Shown here piece after piece: positions 1 to 4,780 of a DNA stretch of 5,530 nt. The DNA is taken from positions 1 through 5,530 of the forward strand of contig DMQJ01000021.1 in the NCBI GenBank assembly GCA_003455715.1, written 5' to 3'. The translations under genes were made by a program, and so were the position numbers. Origin of the DNA: Acidimicrobiaceae bacterium. GTDB taxonomy: Bacteria; Actinomycetota; Acidimicrobiia; Acidimicrobiales; Ilumatobacteraceae. Position 1 is the first letter of the stretch. Each line of letters opens with the position of its first letter. Below the pieces are notes generated by a model. That model made no database searches, was not told the DNA's origin, and saw only the letters and a list, made by a program, of their open reading frames with translations.

Positions 1-12
1 ACCCCAGCCACG

Positions 13-24
13 TTTTACGTAAAA
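13..24. repeat. AT-rich 12-bp perfect palindrome
   Basis: TTTTACGTAAAA equals its own reverse complement and is unusually AT-rich for this DNA. It lies about 135 bases upstream of the SOS promoter, close to the window edge. It could be a repressor operator for a gene to the left or part of a small palindromic repeat. Nothing in the window tells these apart. Confidence 0.4.
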
Positions 25-147
25 GGTGACAAGCCCCTACCAGGGTCTTGGGCACACCGTTCTTGACACAAACGCAGCGGAGGCGGGCCCGTCACCAGGC
101 GTCACGCCGTCGCTCTGAACGTCCCGACACGACTTCCACTGCCAGGG

Positions 148-176
148 TTGGTGGTCGAACATATGTTCGTTACACT
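148..176 (+). promoter_or_regulatory. Sigma70-type promoter of the DUF222-HNH gene, leaderless
   Basis: A -35-like TTGGTG (148-153) and a -10-like TACACT (171-176) are separated by exactly 17 bases. Transcription starting about seven bases after the -10 would begin at or next to the ATG at 183. No purine-rich ribosome binding site precedes that ATG. Together these favour a leaderless transcript, a common arrangement in actinobacteria. The LexA box fills the spacer, so repressor and polymerase would compete directly. Confidence 0.7.
155..170. promoter_or_regulatory. LexA-binding SOS box (Gram-positive/actinobacterial type)
   Basis: TCGAACATATGTTCGT matches the actinobacterial and Bacillus LexA operator pattern, GAAC-N4-GTTC with flanking TCG/CG. 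Bases 156-169 form a perfect 14-base inverted repeat. It lies between the -35 and -10 hexamers, as expected for a repressor site. LexA control of the downstream gene is inferred from this position. Several 13E12-family genes in Mycobacterium tuberculosis, which belong to the same broad DUF222-HNH group, are known to carry such boxes. Confidence 0.85.
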
Positions 177-182
177 GTCTTC

Positions 183-1451
183 ATGGGTGACGTCCAGCCG
201 TTCACGGTGGCCACTGCGGTGGCGGAGATGGCGACGATGACCCCTGCCCAGCAGCTGGCGCGGGTGCGCGAGTTGGAGGCCGCACAGCGGCGCACGGAGG
301 CGGAGTTGGCGGTGGCGGTCGCCGCACTGCAATCGTCGGAAGCCTTCCGGGATGATGGGCATTCGTCGGTGCGGGCGCAGTTACGTGCCGAGCTGCAATG
401 GGCCGACACCGACATCACTCACCGGTTGCGCACCGCCAACCTGCTCGACGATTTGGCGCCGGTGGTGGAAGCCATGGGTCGCGGTGAGGTGGGTGTCGCC
501 CAAGTACGGGCGCTGGCGCGGGCTCGTGCGAACCCTCGCTGTGGTGAGCACCTCACCGAGCACGCCGAGTTGTTGTTGGGCTATACCCGCAGCATGGAGT
601 TCGCCGACTTCCACCGGTGCGTGCGCCGGTGGGAGCTTCTGGCTGACCTCGATGGTTCGCATCGCGATGCGGAGGCCAACCACGAGGCACGCAATGCCAG
701 CCTGCACGAACGCGACGGTGTCGGCTACCTGTCCGGCCAGGGTGGTGCGCTCGACACCGCCGAACTGTTGGAGATCTGGAGCAAGTTCACCGAAGCCGAA
801 CTGCTCAACGACATCGCCGCCGCCGAAACCGCCGTCGGCACCAACGATGGGCGCTCTGCGCCGCTGCCCCGCACCGCAGCACAACGCCGCTGGGACGCCC
901 TGATGGCCGTGTTCCACGCTGCAGCCGGCCGCTCGGCCGACGGCACCAGCCCCGAGCCCACCATCAACATCGTCATGGACGAACGCACCTTCGAAGAAGC
1001 GCTCCATGAGATGGGGCTGGCACCCGAACCCACCGCGAGCGTGCCGTTCCACCTGCGTCGCAGTGAAACCTCCAACGGCACCCTCATCGACCCTATCCAC
1101 GCCGTCCGGGTGGCCCTGTTCGGCTACATCCGCCGCGTCGTGGTGAGCACCAGCGGCGTCGTGCTCAACCTCGGAAGGCGACGTCGATTGTTCACCGGCG
1201 CCGCCCGCGATGCCGTCATGCTGCACTCACCACGATGTATCTGGCCGGGGTGCACCACCTCGGCCGGGCACTGCAACGCTGATCACACACACCCATGGCA
1301 GTTCGGTGGCATCACCGACCCCACCAACGGTGCACCCATGTGCCCCCGACACGACCGACTGAAGAACCACGGCTTCCGTGTCCACCGCGACCCCAACGGC
1401 CACTGGCACACCTACCGACCCGACGGCACCGAAATCGGCACCGCCGCATAA
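183..1451 (+). CDS. DUF222 domain-containing HNH endonuclease-like protein (13E12 type)
   Basis: This 422-residue protein has the two-part layout of the DUF222-HNH (REP13E12-like) family. A mostly helical DUF222 region spans roughly residues 15-330. A C-terminal HNH module covers about 345-400. The module shows Cys352 and Cys357 (CIWPGC), the catalytic-type cluster DHTH (367-370), Asn382, Cys387 and His390. This fits a zinc-stabilised beta-beta-alpha metal nuclease fold, so the active residues look intact. The biological role of the family is not established; DNA cleavage is inferred from the HNH motif. The ATG at 183 was chosen because it sits at leaderless distance from the SOS promoter. 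The same frame is open upstream to a TTG at 48, but that start would put the promoter and LexA box inside the coding region. Regulation by LexA predicts induction after DNA damage. The gene stands alone, with no partner nuclease, methylase or mobility gene nearby. Confidence 0.93.
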   Translation: MGDVQPFTVATAVAEMATMTPAQQLARVRELEAAQRRTEAELAVAVAALQSSEAFRDDGHSSVRAQLRAELQWADTDITHRLRTANLLDDLAPVVEAMGRGEVGVAQVRALARARANPRCGEHLTEHAELLLGYTRSMEFADFHRCVRRWELLADLDGSHRDAEANHEARNASLHERDGVGYLSGQGGALDTAELLEIWSKFTEAELLNDIAAAETAVGTNDGRSAPLPRTAAQRRWDALMAVFHAAAGRSADGTSPEPTINIVMDERTFEEALHEMGLAPEPTASVPFHLRRSETSNGTLIDPIHAVRVALFGYIRRVVVSTSGVVLNLGRRRRLFTGAARDAVMLHSPRCIWPGCTTSAGHCNADHTHPWQFGGITDPTNGAPMCPRHDRLKNHGFRVHRDPNGHWHTYRPDGTEIGTAA

Positions 1452-1504
1452 GCCGCGGCGCGACCGCATGGCGTACGACGCACAGCGGCGCGGTGCACGC
1501 GCAC

Positions 1505-1510
1505 TACGCT
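1505..1510 (+). promoter_or_regulatory. Possible -10 element of the cyclic-nucleotide-binding gene
   Basis: TACGCT fits the TANNNT -10 pattern and ends six bases before the ATG at 1517, so a transcript would start at or beside the start codon. No Shine-Dalgarno-like sequence precedes that ATG, which supports leaderless translation. No convincing -35 is visible at 16-18 bases upstream, so the call is tentative. Confidence 0.35.
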
Positions 1511-1516
1511 CCGCCC

Positions 1517-1942
1517 ATGGCTAGCAAGCGTGTCTACGTCGATCACCTCCAGGGCATTCCCCTCTTCGCCGGGCTCACCCAGAAGGAGTTGCAGCGAGTG
1601 GCGGCGGCGGGCACTGAAGTACACGTGCCAGCTGGCACGGTGGTGATGCGCGAAGGCGAGCACGGCCGCAGCGCCCTCATCGTGCTCAGCGGCACCATGG
1701 CCGTGCGGCGCAATGGGCGCAAGATGCGTGAGTTCACCACTGGCGACATGGCGGGCGAAATGGCACTGCTCGACGATCAACCGCGCTCGGCCACCGTCGA
1801 GTGCATCACCGACTGCGCCGTGCTTGAGATCAGCGGCGGGCAGTTCAAGGCAGTGATCGACGACGTGCCAGCAATCGGCCGCAAGGTGCTGGCCACGCTG
1901 GCCGCCCGCATCCGCGACCTCGATCGCGCCACGTTCGGCTGA
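1517..1942 (+). CDS. Single-domain cyclic nucleotide-binding protein (Crp/cNMP-binding fold)
   Basis: This 141-residue protein is almost entirely one cNMP-binding domain (about residues 10-135). It begins with the usual LQGIPLFAGLT segment, followed by the beta-roll and the phosphate-binding cassette. The cassette runs from G80-E81 (GEMALLDDQ) to R90-S91-A92-T93. The Glu and the Arg that contact the ribose and cyclic phosphate are both present, so real cAMP or cGMP binding is plausible. There is no helix-turn-helix, kinase, channel or cyclase domain, so it is not a CRP transcription factor by itself. It probably acts through a partner protein, but none is identifiable here. The ATG at 1517 was chosen because the domain starts just after it and the -10-like hexamer lies at leaderless distance. 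The same frame extends upstream into the HNH gene without recognisable sequence. It follows the HNH gene by 65 bases and converges with the DUF1918 gene four bases beyond its stop. Confidence 0.9.
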   Translation: MASKRVYVDHLQGIPLFAGLTQKELQRVAAAGTEVHVPAGTVVMREGEHGRSALIVLSGTMAVRRNGRKMREFTTGDMAGEMALLDDQPRSATVECITDCAVLEISGGQFKAVIDDVPAIGRKVLATLAARIRDLDRATFG

Positions 1943-1949
1943 GCGCTCA
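1940..1949. other. 10-bp palindrome containing both convergent stop codons
   Basis: TGAGCGCTCA is a perfect inverted repeat. Its left end is the TGA of the cyclic-nucleotide gene and its right end, read on the minus strand, is the TGA of the DUF1918 gene. The arms are too short and have no loop or T-run, so it is not a convincing intrinsic terminator. No other terminator fits between the two genes. Confidence 0.6.
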
Positions 1950-2141
1950 CCCCGCAGGGTGCACCACGTGCGCCGTGTTCGACGGGTAGAACAGCGACTC
2001 GTGGCCGTCGTCCCAACGGACTCGGTAGTGAGTCGCGTCGCCGTCACCCATCACGTCCAACACCTCGCCCTTGCGCGGCGGATGGCCGAGTTCCATGTTG
2101 TCGACCACCACCATGTCGCCAACGACTGCGTGGATGTTCAC
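1947..2141 (-). CDS. DUF1918 domain-containing small protein
   Basis: This 64-residue protein matches the DUF1918 family of small actinobacterial proteins along its whole length. It shows an N-terminal VGDMVVVDN segment, a PPRKGEVLDV strand pair (21-30), and the family signature of a Tyr-x-Val-Arg-Trp-Asp-Asp-Gly-His core (YRVRWDDGHES, 39-49). A short tail with a FYPS motif follows. The pattern suggests a small SH3-like beta-barrel, and it has no signal peptide or membrane segment. The molecular function of the family is unknown. It starts with GTG at 2141, chosen because a strong AGGAGGAGGT ribosome binding site lies five bases upstream on the minus strand. The open frame continues far upstream, but only antisense to the surface-protein gene, so a longer product is unlikely. 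It is transcribed divergently from the LPSTG-protein gene. Confidence 0.9.
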   Translation of the reverse strand: MNIHAVVGDMVVVDNMELGHPPRKGEVLDVMGDGDATHYRVRWDDGHESLFYPSNTAHVVHPAG

Positions 2142-2146
2142 CGCTG

Positions 2147-2156
2147 ACCTCCTCCT
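2147..2156 (-). promoter_or_regulatory. Ribosome binding site fixing the GTG start of the DUF1918 gene
   Basis: On the minus strand this reads AGGAGGAGGT, two overlapping copies of the ideal anti-16S sequence, five bases before the GTG at 2141. It is the main reason for preferring this GTG over the internal ATG at 2114. Confidence 0.85.
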
Positions 2157-2270
2157 GCGTTGATGCCGGGTTGTCCCCTCCTTTGTCGCGCCGAGCGAGC
2201 CTCGCCGCAAGGGGACGAAGGCACTGCACGAAACGGCGCTTTGGCCGTACGGTGATGGTGGGCAAGGAGA

Positions 2271-2278
2271 AAGGAGGG
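2271..2278 (+). promoter_or_regulatory. Strong ribosome binding site of the LPSTG-protein gene
   Basis: AAGGAGGG lies four bases before the ATG at 2283, preceded by a second purine run (AAGGAGA, 2264-2270). It supports this ATG and suggests efficient translation, unlike the leaderless genes to the left. Confidence 0.8.
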
Positions 2279-2282
2279 TGTC

Positions 2283-3011
2283 ATGAAGACTGCATGGCAT
2301 CGCATCCTGGGAAATGCCCTGGCCGTCTTCGGACTGGCCTTCGCCGTCGCCGGTATCTACGGCGTGAGCACGACGGAGGCCGTTGGCGGCCCCGGCACGA
2401 TCAAGGTGCACACCGAGTCCGACTGCTCCGGTTCCGACCACGACCCAAAGGTGGGTGACCAGTTCTGGGTCGGTGGCACCGGCTTCGAGGCAGGAACCGT
2501 GCGGTACATGGCCGTCACCGACGGCACGAACGCCAGCGACCCTGTGGTGATCGGGCCGGTGAGCGTGGGCAGCGGCAGCTCGTTCTGCAGCGGCCCGTAC
2601 ACACTCACCGAAGGTCACTACAAGACCTACGTTGGCCCGTCGTCTGACGCAGTGACCAACAACGAGAAGACCAAGGTCTTCAAGGTGCTGGAGTGCACGA
2701 CCACGGAAGCCCCGGAGACCACAGAGGCCCCCGAGACCACGGAGGCCCCCGAGACCACCGACGTGACGGAGACCACGGAGGCTCCCGAGACCACCGACGT
2801 GACGGAGACGACGGAGACGCCGTCGACCGACATCCCGAACACCGACGACACCACCACCAGCGTGGAGTCCGAAGGACCGACGACGACCAAGGTTGACAGC
2901 GGCACTGAGCTGCCGAGCACCGGCCGCGGCGCGGCGATCCTGCTGACGCTCGGGGTGACGATGGTGGCCATGGGCGTGACCATGCGAATGGTCGCCCGGC
3001 GTACCTGCTGA
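2283..3011 (+). CDS. LPxTG-anchored surface protein with Thr/Glu/Pro repeat stalk
   Basis: This 242-residue protein has the full layout of a sortase substrate. A signal peptide (about 1-33) shows a short basic start, a hydrophobic core and a plausible cleavage site after TEA33. The exposed domain (about 36-138) is rich in Gly, Val, Thr and Asp and contains a GGTGFEAGTV segment typical of secreted beta-sandwich domains. It has Cys48, Cys102 and Cys138, so a disulfide is possible. An acidic Thr-rich stalk (139-207) includes six hexapeptide repeats. The sorting signal follows: LPSTG (210-214), a hydrophobic helix (about 217-233) and a tail with Arg236, Arg239 and Arg240. Sortase would cut between Thr213 and Gly214 and attach the protein to the cell wall; no sortase gene is in the window. 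The domain's function is not recognised. The ferritin-like lipoprotein gene starts 41 bases after this stop on the same strand, suggesting a two-gene envelope operon. Confidence 0.92.
   Translation: MKTAWHRILGNALAVFGLAFAVAGIYGVSTTEAVGGPGTIKVHTESDCSGSDHDPKVGDQFWVGGTGFEAGTVRYMAVTDGTNASDPVVIGPVSVGSGSSFCSGPYTLTEGHYKTYVGPSSDAVTNNEKTKVFKVLECTTTEAPETTEAPETTEAPETTDVTETTEAPETTDVTETTETPSTDIPNTDDTTTSVESEGPTTTKVDSGTELPSTGRGAAILLTLGVTMVAMGVTMRMVARRTC
2703..2810 (+). repeat. Six tandem 18-bp repeats encoding the surface-protein stalk
   Basis: Six in-frame 18-base units encode TEAPET three times, then TDVTET, TEAPET and TDVTET. The last four form two tandem 36-base copies (2739-2774 and 2775-2810) differing at only two positions, both at third codon bases. 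This points to recent duplication. A degenerate unit (TETPST) follows. The array spaces the globular domain from the wall and could vary in copy number between strains. Confidence 0.9.
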
Positions 3012-3026
3012 AACCTCGGAACCAAC

Positions 3027-3042
3027 ACGCCGCCGACGGCGT
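3027..3042 (+). other. Short hairpin between the LPSTG and ferritin-like genes
   Basis: ACGCCG (3027-3032) and CGGCGT (3037-3042) form a perfect six-base stem with a CCGA loop. It lies in the 41-base gap, ending ten bases before the next ATG. No T-run follows, so it is not a typical intrinsic terminator. It might stabilise the upstream message or limit translation of the lipoprotein, which has no visible Shine-Dalgarno. Confidence 0.35.
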
Positions 3043-3052
3043 CGAACTGCCC

Positions 3053-4087
3053 ATGACACGCACTTCGTCATCGGACACGCAGCCCGGCCGCCGGCGGCGG
3101 TTGGCGTTGGGGGCGCTTCTCCTGCCGCTCGGCCTGTCGGCGGGCGCCTGCAGCGGCGGGCTCACCGACTCTCCCATCCAGAACACCACCACCACCACGC
3201 CGGAGGTGTTCGTGGTCGAGGGGCGACCCCTCCGCCTCCGCTCCGGTCGCCTGCATCGCGCTCGCAGCCGACGTGGGCACTCGCACATCACCGACCGGTA
3301 TGCGCTCTGGCTGGCTCCCGACGTACGCGCTGCGCTCGCAGATCACTGGCGCGACCAGGCCGAACTCGAGCACGCCTCCGTCGTCGCCTTTCACGATCTC
3401 GCCCGCCGACTCGAGGTGGTCGATGCACCCGACCACCTCATCCGCGGCGCCCTCCACGCAGCGGAGCAAGAAGCCGACCACGCCGGCCGCTGTTTCGACC
3501 TGGCCGCCCGCTACCTCGGGGTGAGCCTGCGACCCGGACGGCTGCGGCGACCCCGTCGGCTTCCACGCCCCCGCACCACCGAACTCGCCAACCTTGCGGT
3601 GGAAGCGCTGCGTGACGGCGTGGTGAACGAGGGGTACGCAGCGTGGCTGGCCACGGCACGAATCGCCACCACCACCGACCACATCGTGCGCGCCACGCTG
3701 GAGGTGATCGCCCACGACGAGCAGCACCACGCCGACCTGTCGGCAGCCGTGCTTGCGTGGTGCCTCGCCGAGGGCGGTGCACCGGTGCACGCAGCCGTGC
3801 ACGCGGCCGCACATGCGCTCCCCGACCGAATGGTGGCGTGCGTGGTGCCGGCGGGCCTCGATCGGAAGGCGCTCGCCAGCCACGGCTACAGCGACCCCGA
3901 CCCCGATGGCAGCGCCTACCGCACCATCCGAGACGCCGCGGTTGCCGCACTCAGCACCACGGTGAGCACCACGCTCAGCGAGCCAGCAACAGATCGACGT
4001 ACCACTGGCCGGCAAACACGGCCAACACGGCACCCGCAGCAAGGAACGGGCCGAACGGCAACGCCGTGCGCCGCCCAGCCCGCTTGA
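3053..4087 (+). CDS. Ferritin-like diiron-type lipoprotein, probably exported
   Basis: This 344-residue protein starts with a lipoprotein-type signal: RRRR (13-16), a hydrophobic stretch (17-30) and Cys33 in AGACSGG. The Arg cluster before the hydrophobic run resembles a Tat signal, which would suit export of a folded metalloprotein. The -3 residue is Ala rather than the usual Leu, so lipidation is likely but not certain. A Thr-rich linker precedes a four-helix ferritin-like domain (about 88-240). The domain carries a full diiron ligand set: Glu106 (LEHAS), Glu140-x-x-His143 (EADH), Glu193 (VNEGY) and Glu223-x-x-His226 (EQHH). Similar EHASV...ExxH ferritin-like proteins are common in myxobacteria, with no settled function; metal oxidation or storage is inference. 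After about residue 307 the tail is Arg/Thr-rich and lies antisense to the prepilin peptidase gene, so it may be a read-on extension. The ATG at 3053 is the only start that keeps the signal sequence, though it lacks a ribosome binding site. Confidence 0.85.
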   Translation: MTRTSSSDTQPGRRRRLALGALLLPLGLSAGACSGGLTDSPIQNTTTTTPEVFVVEGRPLRLRSGRLHRARSRRGHSHITDRYALWLAPDVRAALADHWRDQAELEHASVVAFHDLARRLEVVDAPDHLIRGALHAAEQEADHAGRCFDLAARYLGVSLRPGRLRRPRRLPRPRTTELANLAVEALRDGVVNEGYAAWLATARIATTTDHIVRATLEVIAHDEQHHADLSAAVLAWCLAEGGAPVHAAVHAAAHALPDRMVACVVPAGLDRKALASHGYSDPDPDGSAYRTIRDAAVAALSTTVSTTLSEPATDRRTTGRQTRPTRHPQQGTGRTATPCAAQPA

Positions 4088-4742
4088 CCGCAATCAGGGC
4101 CAGGCCCACCACGGCCCCGAGCACGAACCCGAAGAACAGACCGACAGGCGCGAAGCCAGGGTTGAGGAACCCGAGGTAGCCGCCCAGCAGCGGTGCGAGG
4201 CGCACGTCGCCGTCGCCCATGCCGCCCCGGCTCGCCCAGTAGATGAGCGCCATGATGGCCAGCGCGATGGCTGCGCCGAGCAACATCATCCAGATCCGTT
4301 TCGGTTCGCCCTCTACCAATGCGGCGATGCACAGCAACGGTGCCCCGATGGCGGCCGTGGTGTAGGTGATCTCGCGCGGCAACCGTTTGGTACGCAGGTC
4401 GATCCACGTGAGCGCCACCAGACCGGCCATGAGCACACAGAACGCCGGCGTGCGCCACGACCAGCCGAAATGCCACGCACTGAGGCTGAACAGAGCCGCT
4501 GTTGACACCTCAAGCACAAGGGGTTCGACGCCGATACTCGTATGGCATTGCCGGCACTTACCGCGCAGGGCCAACCAACTGAACACCGGAACCAGATCGA
4601 GCGGACCGAGGCGCAGGCCACAGTTTCCGCATGCCGACCCGGGCTGGACGATCGATGCGCCACGTGGCACGCGATCCACCACCACGGTGAGGAACGAACC
4701 AATGAGAAGGCCGGCTACGGCCGCAATGAGTACGACAGTCAT
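3975..4742 (-). CDS. pilD: Prepilin peptidase (type IV leader peptidase, A24 family)
   Basis: This 255-residue polytopic membrane enzyme cleaves the leader of type IV prepilins; bifunctional members also N-methylate the new end. The N-terminus (GLLIGSFLTVVVDRVPRG, 11-28) is the family's opening motif. A cytoplasmic zinc-type loop with C38GNC41 and C63RQC66 follows, typical of bifunctional enzymes. The two catalytic aspartates are Asp115 (in TWIDLRT) and Asp177 in the GMGDGD motif. Several hydrophobic helices lie around them, and a conserved LPFGPFLA block is at 228-235. Length and motif order match full-size PilD, so it looks active. The ATG at 4742 directly precedes the family's conserved start, although no Shine-Dalgarno is visible. 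It diverges from the PilT-type gene across 38 bases, so both probably belong to one type IV pilus locus continuing to the right. Its last 113 bases are overlapped by the convergent ferritin-like gene. Confidence 0.95.
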   Translation of the reverse strand: MTVVLIAAVAGLLIGSFLTVVVDRVPRGASIVQPGSACGNCGLRLGPLDLVPVFSWLALRGKCRQCHTSIGVEPLVLEVSTAALFSLSAWHFGWSWRTPAFCVLMAGLVALTWIDLRTKRLPREITYTTAAIGAPLLCIAALVEGEPKRIWMMLLGAAIALAIMALIYWASRGGMGDGDVRLAPLLGGYLGFLNPGFAPVGLFFGFVLGAVVGLALIAVKRAGRRTALPFGPFLAAGAVLAVFAGQWYVDLLLAR

Positions 4743-4780
4743 AGAAGCGCCGCCAGCGGCGACAGACGGAGGCTAGCCCC
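4743..4780. promoter_or_regulatory. 38-bp divergent gap between pilD and the pilT-type gene
   Basis: This gap carries the ribosome binding site of the plus-strand gene and a five-base inverted repeat, CGCCG (4748-4752) / CGGCG (4757-4761), with a four-base loop. The gap is too short for two separate complete promoters, so promoter parts must lie inside the genes or transcription must enter from farther away. No convincing -35/-10 pair was seen on either strand. Confidence 0.4.
4768..4772 (+). promoter_or_regulatory. Ribosome binding site of the pilT-type gene
   Basis: GGAGG is separated by eight bases from the ATG at 4781 and supports that start. The next in-frame ATG is six codons later and would lie too far from this site. 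Confidence 0.8.

Larger units (their letters stand above)
2142..2282. promoter_or_regulatory. Divergent intergenic region with inverted repeats
   Basis: This 141-base gap separates the DUF1918 and LPSTG-protein genes and must hold both promoters. A 7-base inverted repeat GTCCCCT (2173-2179) / AGGGGAC (2210-2216) encloses a smaller CGAG/CTCG pair, so the middle could fold or bind a dimeric regulator. Nearer the surface-protein gene lie ACGGC/GCCGT (2233-2237/2244-2248) and the palindrome CCGTACGG (2245-2252). TACGGT (2248-2253) is the best -10 candidate for the plus-strand gene, but no good -35 accompanies it. No confident minus-strand promoter was found. Confidence 0.4.

Noticed and set aside
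63..68. Perfect -35 consensus TTGACA
   Set aside because: No -10-like hexamer lies 16-18 bases downstream (that stretch is GGCCCG-like), so it is probably a chance match.
48..182. Upstream extension of the HNH protein to a TTG at 48 (45 extra residues)
   Set aside because: The extension is Arg/Ser-rich with no family similarity that I recognise, lacks a ribosome binding site, and would place the promoter and LexA box inside the coding region.
381..1226. Long open frame on the minus strand across the HNH gene
   Set aside because: It mirrors the codon bias of the plus-strand gene, has low-complexity His/Gly/Val composition and no recognisable domain or ribosome binding site.
1455..1492. Direct repeat GCGGCGCG (1455-1462 and 1485-1492) and an ACCGC/GCGGT pair after the HNH gene
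   Set aside because: Such GC-only words are expected by chance in this composition, and no T-run follows, so a terminator cannot be claimed.
3012..3052. Rho-independent terminator between the surface-protein and lipoprotein genes
   Set aside because: The six-base stem at 3027-3042 has no downstream T-run, so termination is not supported and it is listed only as a hairpin.
2142..3071. Extended minus-strand frame that would lengthen the DUF1918 protein to 374 residues
   Set aside because: The extra part is antisense to the repeat-rich surface protein, and a very strong ribosome binding site sits directly before the internal GTG at 2141.
3068..4093. Long minus-strand open frame opposite the ferritin-like gene
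   Set aside because: The plus strand encodes a clear signal sequence and diiron motifs, while the minus frame is Gly/Val/His-rich with no motif. It is a GC-bias shadow.
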